Positions 16,655 to 23,369 of a DNA stretch of 64,000 nucleotides are shown piece by piece (the stretch's first letter is position 1; every line of letters begins with the position of its first letter). Origin of the DNA: Adlercreutzia equolifaciens (lineage in GTDB: Bacteria; Actinomycetota; Coriobacteriia; Coriobacteriales; Eggerthellaceae); NCBI RefSeq assembly GCF_029076695.1, contig NZ_JARFIK010000001.1, positions 62,001-126,000 on the forward strand, in the 5' to 3' direction. A model generated the notes under the pieces. The model worked only from the letters and a program-made list of their open reading frames with translations, did no database searches and had not been told where the DNA came from. Made by a program: the position numbers and the translations under genes.

Positions 16655-18319
16655 ATGGATCAGGCAAAACGAGGCTTAAAGATATCCCGCGAGCAAATCT
16701 TCGCTATCATCGGCATGGCCATGGTATGGCCCTCTATTCATAATCAGTTGCTCTACCCCATCACGTTCTCCTTTCACAAGGAGGGAGCGTTCTCGAGCTA
16801 TTTGTGCTGGCTTGCCTATTCGGCCATTCTGCTTGTGGCAACCTTGGGGATGTTTTGGGCCGGGCGAAAGGGGAAGGCCGAGCGTGTGCTGTCCAATCGC
16901 GCTGTCATGGTGGGAGTCAGTTGCGTGGGCAGTGTCGGCATCGGGTGCCTGGTGCTGTGCGACTTCAACATCGATCTGGCGTGGCTGCTCATGGGTATCG
17001 GCATTGGCTTTTCCGCCGTCTTCATACCGTTCATGTTCGCCTTCTGGAGCCTTCAATTGGTGTACGCCAGTCAAAAACGGGCGGCCTACGATCTGCTCTT
17101 GTCCTATGTGCTGTTTTGCGTCATTACCGCCATTCGTCTCGGTTTCGGACTTCATGCGTGGATGTTCTCCATCGCCTACCCGTTGGTGTCGGCCGTGCTG
17201 GCATACCTTATCTTGCAGCATCCCACTAAGAGCCGCTTCGCCAGCGGCCCCACGCGTTTTTCCGAGATGCCCACGAACCTTCTGATTCCCTGCGTATTGC
17301 TGGTGTACCTTGCCACGGCAAGTCGCTGCATGGTCAATCCCCTCAGCGCTACCCAGGACTATCCTCCCGACACGCGAGTACTGGTCTATATATCAGTGGG
17401 CTTGCTCGCTCTCGTTGTCGCCATCCTCTACCGCCCGCGCGGCAAATTGCGCAACTCGGCCAACATGCTCGTGTTTGCCATTACCGTCATTATCCTTATC
17501 GGCGCTGTGCTGGTAACGGGTATGGGGATGCTTGGAGCACAGCGTTTGGGCAATTTCCCCACCATTGCGGGCTTGAACTTCATGGAAGTGTTCATCTGGG
17601 TGCTCGTGCTGAGCAATGCCCAATCGAAGCACACGGGCATCGTGCAGGCCTCGGCCGCCTACCTTATTGGCGTCATCGGCGTCACTCATTTGGCAAGCGT
17701 TCTTTACGTGGGAAGCCGCGACCTCCTGAGTCTCGAAGTCGACGTGCTGCCTATTCTTATTACTACCGTCGTGCTGGCTTTTTTGGCCGTAGCCATCGTG
17801 ATCGGCGTTATGGCGGCAATGATCTTCAAGAGTACCCGCCATCCTCAAGCCGTGTTTCCTGCCGCTGTGGTGGGAGTGTCCTCGGCTTCTGTCGCCCCGG
17901 CGGCTCCCAACTTGAGTGAAGATCCGGGCACTTTCGCCGCCCCCGTGGCCAATGCCGCAACCGCTGGCTCGCCTTTGGCCGCCTCATCGGTTACGGGCGC
18001 CTCGGGCGCTCCGGCCGCATCCACCGCAACTCCGCCGAGCGCCCCGGTGCCCGTAGCGCCGCCGCCCTGCATGACCATGGCCGCCGACGAGGCCGCCTAT
18101 CGGCGCATCCAGGAAACCTTCCGACTCTCACGCCGCGAGACGGACACACTGCGTCTGGCGGCCCGCAACAAGAGCGCTAAGGAGATTGCCGAGGACCTAT
18201 TCGTGGCCGAAAGCACCGTGAACTCGCACATCAAGGGCATCTACCGCAAGTGCGATGTGCACTCTCGCCAAGAGCTCATCGCTCTGGTCAACCGCTTCAA
18301 AAAGGAAGAGACGCTGTAA
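16655..18319 (+). CDS. Membrane-embedded LuxR family transcriptional regulator
   Basis: A 554-residue protein. About 385 residues form some 12 membrane helices resembling a transporter-like sensor. An Ala/Pro/Gly-rich linker (about 400-475) follows, then a LuxR/FixJ-type helix-turn-helix at the C-terminus ('LSRRETDTLRLAARNKSAKEIA', 'VAESTVNSHIKGIYRKC'). Membrane LuxR proteins of this layout are abundant in Eggerthellaceae, and some (for example DadR of Eggerthella lenta) control the adjacent reductase. Divergent placement from the molybdoenzyme operon fits this. No phosphorylatable receiver domain is present. A good ribosome site (GGGAGAGG) precedes the ATG. Confidence 0.88.
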   Translation: MDQAKRGLKISREQIFAIIGMAMVWPSIHNQLLYPITFSFHKEGAFSSYLCWLAYSAILLVATLGMFWAGRKGKAERVLSNRAVMVGVSCVGSVGIGCLVLCDFNIDLAWLLMGIGIGFSAVFIPFMFAFWSLQLVYASQKRAAYDLLLSYVLFCVITAIRLGFGLHAWMFSIAYPLVSAVLAYLILQHPTKSRFASGPTRFSEMPTNLLIPCVLLVYLATASRCMVNPLSATQDYPPDTRVLVYISVGLLALVVAILYRPRGKLRNSANMLVFAITVIILIGAVLVTGMGMLGAQRLGNFPTIAGLNFMEVFIWVLVLSNAQSKHTGIVQASAAYLIGVIGVTHLASVLYVGSRDLLSLEVDVLPILITTVVLAFLAVAIVIGVMAAMIFKSTRHPQAVFPAAVVGVSSASVAPAAPNLSEDPGTFAAPVANAATAGSPLAASSVTGASGAPAASTATPPSAPVPVAPPPCMTMAADEAAYRRIQETFRLSRRETDTLRLAARNKSAKEIAEDLFVAESTVNSHIKGIYRKCDVHSRQELIALVNRFKKEETL

Positions 18320-18403
18320 GGCACCTTTCGGCTCTCCAGTTCGTTTCTGAAGAAACAGCTGCACTCCGCCCTCCCCCATAATGCTTGCCATGCTCTTGCT
18401 CGC

Positions 18404-18431
18404 TTGCAATTAAATAGCAAGTATTTATAAT
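18404..18431 (+). promoter_or_regulatory. hicA promoter with overlapping inverted repeat
   Basis: TTGCAA, 16 bases, TATAAT: a near-consensus sigma-70 promoter in a notably AT-rich patch (18398-18440). CTTGC (18403-18407) and GCAAG (18417-18421) form an inverted repeat across the spacer, a plausible site for autorepression by the HicB antitoxin. Confidence 0.65.
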
Positions 18432-18449
18432 TAAGGGGGTTGAGGGTCT

Positions 18450-18638
18450 ATGCCGAAAGAACAGGAAGTCCGTGAAGTGCTTCGACGCCTCCGTCGTGAA
18501 GGATGGGACGAAGCCCACGGCAAAGGCAGCCACGCGGTATTCAGAAAAGACGGCATCACTATTAGCGTCCCAACAAGCAAGAAGGAACTCGGCTCCGGGA
18601 TATATCGCCAGATAGCACGCCTGGCAGGCTGGCTCTAA
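18450..18638 (+). CDS. hicA: HicA family toxin (mRNA interferase)
   Basis: A 62-residue protein with the double-stranded-RNA-binding-like fold of HicA: 'VLRRLRREGW', the catalytic-histidine block 'GKGSHAVFRKDG' (His about 28), a 'SVPTSKKELGSG' segment and 'IARLAGWL' at the end. Family members cleave mRNA independently of ribosomes and are neutralised by HicB, which is encoded 17 bases downstream. It is preceded by a strong AT-rich promoter. Confidence 0.9.
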   Translation: MPKEQEVREVLRRLRREGWDEAHGKGSHAVFRKDGITISVPTSKKELGSGIYRQIARLAGWL

Positions 18639-18655
18639 GTTTCGAAGGGAATATC

Positions 18656-19114
18656 GTGAATAAGTTTATTTATCAGGCAATACTTACATGCGAAGAAGAC
18701 GGCAGGTATCTCGTGGAGTTTCCCGACCTCCCGGGCTGCTTTTCAGAAGGAGACACATTCGCCGAGGCGGCGGCCATGGGAGCCGATGCCGCCAAAACCT
18801 ATGTGGCCTCGCTGATAGCCCACGGAGATGCCGTGCCTGAGCCCCAACGCCGCACCTGCCCCCCGGGGTCCGAGAGCATATTTATCTTCTTTGAGACCGA
18901 CCCCTCCTACCTTATAACGGGCGATGTCGTGTCGGCAGCCGAAGCTGCCCGTCGGCTCAGCCTCTCAGCAGGCCGGATATCCCATATGATCAATGCTGGA
19001 ATCCTCGATGGCTATCGCCAAGGTCGCCGAACGTGGGTATCCGTAAAAAGTATCGAGGAACGCCTCCGTGAGCCCGTCAAGCCGGGTCGTCCCCGCCAAG
19101 TTCTGGAAGGGTAG
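18656..19114 (+). CDS. hicB: HicB family antitoxin with excisionase-like DNA-binding domain
   Basis: A 152-residue protein starting at GTG after AAGGGA. The N-terminal half is the HicB partial RNase H-like fold ('GRYLVEFPDLPGCFSEGDTF', 'AEAAAMGADAAKTY'), which binds HicA. The C-terminal half (about residues 95-145, 'VVSAAEAARRLSLSAGRISH', then 'GYRQGRRTWVSV') looks like an excisionase/MerR-type helix-turn-helix rather than the ribbon-helix-helix or Xre domain more often fused to HicB. It probably represses the hicAB promoter. A dispersed repeat begins 22 bases after its stop. Confidence 0.88.
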   Translation: MNKFIYQAILTCEEDGRYLVEFPDLPGCFSEGDTFAEAAAMGADAAKTYVASLIAHGDAVPEPQRRTCPPGSESIFIFFETDPSYLITGDVVSAAEAARRLSLSAGRISHMINAGILDGYRQGRRTWVSVKSIEERLREPVKPGRPRQVLEG

Positions 19115-19135
19115 GCCAAGCCCTTCAGCCGTTGC

Positions 19136-19274
19136 TAGGTTCCAGAATGGGGCGGTTTGGTTCCCCTCACTCCACCAAAATCGAGCGGTTTGGTTCCCTG
19201 ACGCGGCAAAACCGCAGGTCAGATTTTCAGGCTGCGCCAGACGCAGGAACCAAACCAGCCGCTTTTGGAACCTA
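19136..19274. repeat. Dispersed inverted-repeat element, copy 2
   Basis: A 139-bp element with ends TAGGTTCCAGAA and TTTTGGAACCTA. Inside are two direct GGTTTGGTTCCC blocks and one inverted GGAACCAAACC. It shares the core AAAACCGCAGGTCAGATTTT with 7011-7147. It lies directly after hicB. Confidence 0.75.
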
Positions 19275-19331
19275 GCGCGCAAGTTCAGCTGCGTAGCGAC
19301 TCACTGGATCGCCGCTACGCACACTTGGGCG

Positions 19332-19420
19332 AAATCCCCGGGATGCAAAACGACCCTGCCTGGTTGCCCTGGCAGGGTCGTTAACAGTCATGGTCGGGAT
19401 GACAGGATTTGCACCTCCGG
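19332..19420. repeat. Duplicated 3' end of tRNA-Pro with its terminator (scar copy)
   Basis: These 89 bases repeat 19475-19563 at a constant 143-base offset with only a few mismatches. They include the last ~30 bases of tRNA-Pro (CCA, 3' acceptor strand, T-arm) and the complete terminator hairpin. The T-loop is mutated (GCAAAT for TCAAAT) and no 5' tRNA half is present, so this is not a functional tRNA. The arrangement resembles an attachment-site duplication without its element. Confidence 0.75.
19347..19381 (-). terminator. Terminator hairpin, duplicated copy
   Basis: CGACCCTGCC and GGCAGGGTCG form a stem followed on the minus strand by a T-run. It is the duplicate of the tRNA-Pro terminator at 19490-19524. 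Confidence 0.7.
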
Positions 19421-19428
19421 CGTGCGTA

Positions 19429-19451
19429 GGAACTGCCCAGTGGGCAGTTCC
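19429..19451. repeat. Palindrome with CCCAxTGGG core (copy 1)
   Basis: GGAACTGCCCA, one central base, then the exact complement: an 11-bp perfect inverted repeat. A related palindrome with the same CCCAxTGGG core occurs at 35975-35999. It lies between the two tRNA-derived repeats. Confidence 0.6.
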
Positions 19452-19489
19452 GAAGCTAACCTGCGCGCAGGCTCAAATCCCCCGGACGC

Positions 19490-19524
19490 AAAACGACCCT
19501 GCCGGGTTGCCCTGGCAGGGTCGT
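19490..19524 (-). terminator. Rho-independent terminator of tRNA-Pro
   Basis: An 11-bp stem (ACGACCCTGCC with GGCAGGGTCGT) and ten-base loop lies about 10 bases after the tRNA 3' end on the minus strand, followed by a T-tract. Confidence 0.85.
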
Positions 19525-19533
19525 TAACAGTCA

Positions 19534-19610
19534 TGGTCGGGATGACAGGATTTGAACCTGCGGCCTCTGCGTCCCGAACGCAGCGCTCTACCAAACTGAG
19601 CCACATCCCG
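19534..19610 (-). tRNA. tRNA-Pro (anticodon CGG), CCA encoded
   Basis: A 77-nt cloverleaf on the minus strand. The acceptor stem is CGGGATG with CATCCCG, the anticodon arm is CTGCG-TTCGGGA-CGCAG giving anticodon CGG, the T-arm contains GGTTCAAATCC, and the CCA end is encoded. The 3' part is duplicated at 19391-19420. Confidence 0.95.
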
Positions 19611-19638
19611 AAGTGCGTCCTTGCGGACAGCGAACGCT

Positions 19639-19666
19639 ATGATACCACATACGCCGACACGGGCAA
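19639..19666 (-). promoter_or_regulatory. Promoter of tRNA-Pro
   Basis: On the minus strand TTGCCC, 16 bases, TATCAT, ending about 28 bases before the mature tRNA 5' end. Confidence 0.6.
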
Positions 19667-19706
19667 GAGAAAACTCGCGAAGTGTTCGTAAAGCTAGGAT
19701 GGACGC

Positions 19707-20198
19707 CTATTCCCCCTTGGCAGCCTTACGGGCAGCTTCTTTCTCGGCCAAGTAGGCCTTGGGCACCACCTTCACCACGATAACACCGTCGCTGATGGTG
19801 TCGCCCTCACCGTCATAGGCGGCGACATCCCAGTACAGCTTGTAGCCCACCTTGCTGGAGGGCTTGCGCTCGGTCAGCTTCGCCACGCCGTGGGCCACAT
19901 CTCCCAGCTTGCCGCTCTTCTTGTGACGGATGGTCACCTCGACGCCAAAGGGCTGCTCGGTTTCCAGGTCGCACACCAGCTCGCCGCCGGCTGAGGCCAC
20001 CGATTCCAGCAGCGCAATGGTAGCGCCGCCATGGAGAAAGCCGAAGGGCTGCAGCAGATCCTCGGTGATGGGCATATCGGCTTCCACAAGGCCCTTCTCC
20101 ACTGTTGTGAAATGAACGCCCAGCGTGTGATTCAAGCCGTGGGTCTCGCGCTTCTGCGCCACTTCCAGAGCCGCGCCCGTCAATTCCGTCTCTGCCAT
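19707..20198 (-). CDS. PaaI family hotdog-fold thioesterase
   Basis: A 163-residue protein of the hotdog fold. The PaaI-type catalytic region is 'LLQPFGFLHGGATIALLESVAS' split over residues about 48-69, including the HGG motif. It would hydrolyse an acyl-CoA or aroyl-CoA thioester in the cytoplasm, but the substrate is unknown. The ATG shares one base with the stop codon of the flippase-like gene (TGATG), so translation is coupled. An in-frame TTG one codon upstream is less likely. The Lys/Ala-rich C-terminus extends beyond the hotdog core. Confidence 0.85.
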   Translation of the reverse strand: MAETELTGAALEVAQKRETHGLNHTLGVHFTTVEKGLVEADMPITEDLLQPFGFLHGGATIALLESVASAGGELVCDLETEQPFGVEVTIRHKKSGKLGDVAHGVAKLTERKPSSKVGYKLYWDVAAYDGEGDTISDGVIVVKVVPKAYLAEKEAARKAAKGE

Positions 20199-21568
20199 CA
20201 ATGACTCCCTTTCTTCGTTGCAGCAGCGCCATTCGCTGCCGCGGCCCCATTTGCCGCCACCGCGCCCTCTGTTGTCGCCGAGCCGCCAAGGACGCTGGCC
20301 GTGGCACCCGCCGTCGCGGTACCCGCGGCTGCCGCGTCGTCCAGGACGCTGGCCGCCTCTGCCTGGGCCGATTGCGCTTCGGCCTGGGCCTTCGCCGCCC
20401 GGGCACTGGCGCGCTCGGCCTCGGCCTGAGCCTTGGCCGCCGCCGCTACGGCCATCTGGCTTTGGGCGGTGGCCGCTTCCGCAGCCTCCACCTTGGCCGT
20501 AGCCTCGGTTTTCGCCGGCAGGCTGGCATCCAGCTGCTGCGCCTGGCTCTTCAGGTCCTTGCGCTCTTTGGGCACGAAGGCCTTCATGCGCTGGATAACA
20601 AACGCGCCCACCAGGAAGGGCAGCCAGAACACGATGCCACGGTAGACCATCACTACCGCCAAGCCCGTGCCGGCGCCGATGCCGAACAAGGAAAACGCCA
20701 CGGTTACCGCAGCCTCAACCACGCCGACACCCTGGGGCACAAACGAGATCATAGCAAACAGCGTCGCCACCACGTACCCGCAAATCAGCGCTTCTGGGTG
20801 ATGGACGCCGAAGGCGTAGCCCACCAGCACGAAGCAGCCCATTTCACAGACGCTGGACAGCGTGGTCCACAGAAACGACTGCACGGTTTTGCGCGGGTTC
20901 TTCGTGATGAGGTGAGCCGCGCTGGAGAAGTTATGGATGGTGCGATCGACGGCATCGTCCACGGGGCCCTTCTTGAACTTCGCCAGAATTTTGTCGGCCA
21001 GCTTCACGAAGGGATGCAGCACCTTCAGCACCAGATTGGGCTTGAGGCCGCCTACGGTGATGAGCAGCACCAGACCGCCCACCAGGGCAATGGCCACCGC
21101 GCCCACGGCCAACCATCCAGGCTGCAACCCCACCGTCAGAGACAGCACCCCGAAGGTAACAAGCATGATAATGACAAAGCCCGTGTCGATGGACAGCTGC
21201 ATGAGCAGAGCCGCCGTGGTGCCCTTGCCCGCCTGCATGCCGTTCTTCGTGGCCGTGGCCATAACCAGCGACGTGCCGGCCAGGTTCATGGACGGCGCCA
21301 CCGTATTCATGAAGAAGGTGCCGAACACCAGCGAGAGCCCTGTGCCATAGCTGATGTGGCCGTTAACGGTGTTGAAGCAGGCCTGAAACCCGCGGCCCTG
21401 GGCCAGGTACTTGCACACCTGCGCCACCACCGCCGCAATAATGAGGGCCGGAATGCCCTGCTTGATGGTATCGATAAGCTTGACGAGGGAATCCCCCGAG
21501 AAGAATATGAACGCCAGCACAATGATGACGACGATGCCAATCATGATTTTCTGCAAATTGCCGCGCAT
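20198..21568 (-). CDS. Flippase-like / lysylphosphatidylglycerol synthase transmembrane-region family protein
   Basis: A 456-residue membrane protein with about eight helices, of the UPF0104/LPG synthase TM family. Typical elements are 'NTVAPSMNLAGTSLVMATA' and 'SFVPQGVGVVEAAVTVAFS'. The aminoacyltransferase domain of MprF is absent, so lysinylation is not implied; lipid or glycolipid translocation is a family-level guess. The C-terminal ~120 residues are Ala-rich with coiled-coil character (AQAEAERASARAAKAQAEAQ). The ATG at 21568 follows GGAGGTGGCCGGC, a better site than the ATG seven codons upstream. The related gene at 21619 precedes it by 50 bases. Confidence 0.8.
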   Translation of the reverse strand: MRGNLQKIMIGIVVIIVLAFIFFSGDSLVKLIDTIKQGIPALIIAAVVAQVCKYLAQGRGFQACFNTVNGHISYGTGLSLVFGTFFMNTVAPSMNLAGTSLVMATATKNGMQAGKGTTAALLMQLSIDTGFVIIMLVTFGVLSLTVGLQPGWLAVGAVAIALVGGLVLLITVGGLKPNLVLKVLHPFVKLADKILAKFKKGPVDDAVDRTIHNFSSAAHLITKNPRKTVQSFLWTTLSSVCEMGCFVLVGYAFGVHHPEALICGYVVATLFAMISFVPQGVGVVEAAVTVAFSLFGIGAGTGLAVVMVYRGIVFWLPFLVGAFVIQRMKAFVPKERKDLKSQAQQLDASLPAKTEATAKVEAAEAATAQSQMAVAAAAKAQAEAERASARAAKAQAEAQSAQAEAASVLDDAAAAGTATAGATASVLGGSATTEGAVAANGAAAANGAAATKKGSH

Positions 21569-21618
21569 GCCGGCCACCTCCGTTTTCATAGGAGCGACCG
21601 GGCGGCGGGTGCACTCGA

Positions 21619-23211
21619 TTACGCGTCCGTGTCGCGCTCTATGGGCAGCATACCTTGTTCGTGGGCCTTCTTACTCAGCGTTACGCCTTCTTCGGCCTGC
21701 TGTTCCCAACCTGTTTTCGTACGTAAATCTTGGCGCGCACCGCGACGGGCCTGGCGCCGCTGTTCCAGGCGGGCGCGGAGCGCATCGATGCGCTTGCGAG
21801 CATGGGCAAGGGCGTCGTTGGAGTAGCGCTCCAGCGAACCCAGCGAGAAGGGACGGTCGAAGGCCGCACGCTTGATGAACAGCCAAATGGCCAGCAAAAT
21901 GCCGGCAATGCCTACGTGGATGGTGCCCTGGAACAGAAACTCGCTGCCCGCTATGAGCACCAGCAGGCACAGCGTGAAAGCCCACGCGGTACGGAAGCGC
22001 AGAATAAGTCCGACGGCGCATACCAAAAGCAGCATGGAGCCCACAATAAGCGGCGCTCCTACGAAAATGCTGCTCATATCGATCCACGAGGTGAGCATGG
22101 TGTAGGGGGCGAAGCTGCTGGGCATAAACGACAGGCCAATGTTCACCAAGCCGATGAGGGCCACCAGCGTTCCCGAAAGCCAGCCGATGTCCTTGTGCTT
22201 CTGCTCCTCGGACGCCGTTTTCTTGGAGGCGAAGAAGCCGGACTGCGACAGCAGCACGGCACCGATGCAGAAGGGCACCCAGAACATGATGCCGCGATAC
22301 ACCAGCGCAATGGCCGTAGCCGTGGCCAACGAGCAGCCCGAAGCCGTAAGAATGGCCGCAATGGCGGCTTCTACCACGCCAATGCCCTGAGGCGTGGGGC
22401 TCAAGATAACCGAGATGGCCGCCACGGCGAAGGCCGCCACCAGGGGCGCCACCGACTCGAACCCGAAGGCGAACCCGATGGCCACCAGCGTCATCATGTT
22501 GAGGATGGCCGACAGCGAGGCATAGGCCACGGTAACAAGCGTGCCCTGGGGGTTGTGGGCCAAAATATTGGCCGTGTTCTGGAACGAGTGAGCCATCTTG
22601 CGGCCCCAACCTGCGGGCAGCGCCTTGTGCACCACGCCGATGATCTTGTCGAGGACGCCCTGAAGGCCCACGAAAAAGCGGTAGAGCACCCGCGGCTTCT
22701 TGTGGCCGATGAAGAACAAGCTGGACAGCGCCAGCAGAGTGCCGGCTAGCACCACGGCGCCGGTGACGAACAAGAAGTTCACCTGACCCGCCACCAGCAT
22801 GGTAATGAAGCCGATGGCCGAGATCACGAAGATGGCGGCGAAATAGCCGATCTGCGAAAGGATGGCGCCTCCCGTGGACTGGCCGGCATCGCAGCCCTCG
22901 CGATGGGCATCATCGATGATGAAGGCCACGCCCGTGGCGCCGGAAAACAAGCAGAAGGTATTGATGAACACCAGAGAGAAGATAAGGATGACGTTGTGCC
23001 AGAAACCCGTGCGATGGCCCACGGCGTCGAAGGCCGCATCGTAGGAGGCAGCCTGCACCAAATGGCGCGCCAGCATGAGGATAACCGCCAGCACCAAGGG
23101 CACCAAAGCCCCCGTGCGCAGCGTATCAATGAAGGAAGCCAGGTAGTCGGCGTTACCGATGAGAAAGCACGCGGCGACGATGCCCAGTATGAGCAGCAGG
23201 GCCTTCTTCAA
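21619..23211 (-). CDS. Flippase-like / LPG synthase transmembrane-region family protein (paralogue)
   Basis: A 530-residue membrane protein, a longer paralogue of the downstream gene. It has the same 'SPTPQGIGVVEAAIAAILTA' block near residue 290, followed by 'YRGIMFWVPF', and five extra membrane helices near residues 350-480. It ends in a basic coiled-coil tail. Start: TTG at 23211 with AAAGGA seven bases upstream; the upstream in-frame start has no such site and gives an unusual basic leader. An extended -10 element (TATAAT, 23264-23269) lies just upstream. Substrate unknown. Confidence 0.78.
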   Translation of the reverse strand: MKKALLLILGIVAACFLIGNADYLASFIDTLRTGALVPLVLAVILMLARHLVQAASYDAAFDAVGHRTGFWHNVILIFSLVFINTFCLFSGATGVAFIIDDAHREGCDAGQSTGGAILSQIGYFAAIFVISAIGFITMLVAGQVNFLFVTGAVVLAGTLLALSSLFFIGHKKPRVLYRFFVGLQGVLDKIIGVVHKALPAGWGRKMAHSFQNTANILAHNPQGTLVTVAYASLSAILNMMTLVAIGFAFGFESVAPLVAAFAVAAISVILSPTPQGIGVVEAAIAAILTASGCSLATATAIALVYRGIMFWVPFCIGAVLLSQSGFFASKKTASEEQKHKDIGWLSGTLVALIGLVNIGLSFMPSSFAPYTMLTSWIDMSSIFVGAPLIVGSMLLLVCAVGLILRFRTAWAFTLCLLVLIAGSEFLFQGTIHVGIAGILLAIWLFIKRAAFDRPFSLGSLERYSNDALAHARKRIDALRARLEQRRQARRGARQDLRTKTGWEQQAEEGVTLSKKAHEQGMLPIERDTDA

Positions 23212-23263
23212 AGGGCATCCTTTCCTTGCAAGCGCCACGGCGCAGCGCACTGACAACCTGCCT

Positions 23264-23292
23264 ATTATACAACGGGGCGCGCCCGCTTACCG
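23264..23292 (-). promoter_or_regulatory. Promoter for the flippase-like gene pair
   Basis: TATAAT on the minus strand at 23269-23264, in the context TTGTATAAT. The -35 position (CGGTAA, 17-base spacer) is poor. It is about 50 bases before the TTG start. Confidence 0.45.
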
Positions 23293-23369
23293 CGAACGCG
23301 CCCTAGAAGGCGAAAGCCTCCGTTTCCCTGAGGCCCTCAGAGAAGCCTGCCCGTTGTTTGCCTTAACTG

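Noticed and set aside
19391-19420. Second tRNA-Pro gene
   Set aside because: Only the 3' ~30 bases are present, with a mutated T-loop and no 5' half.
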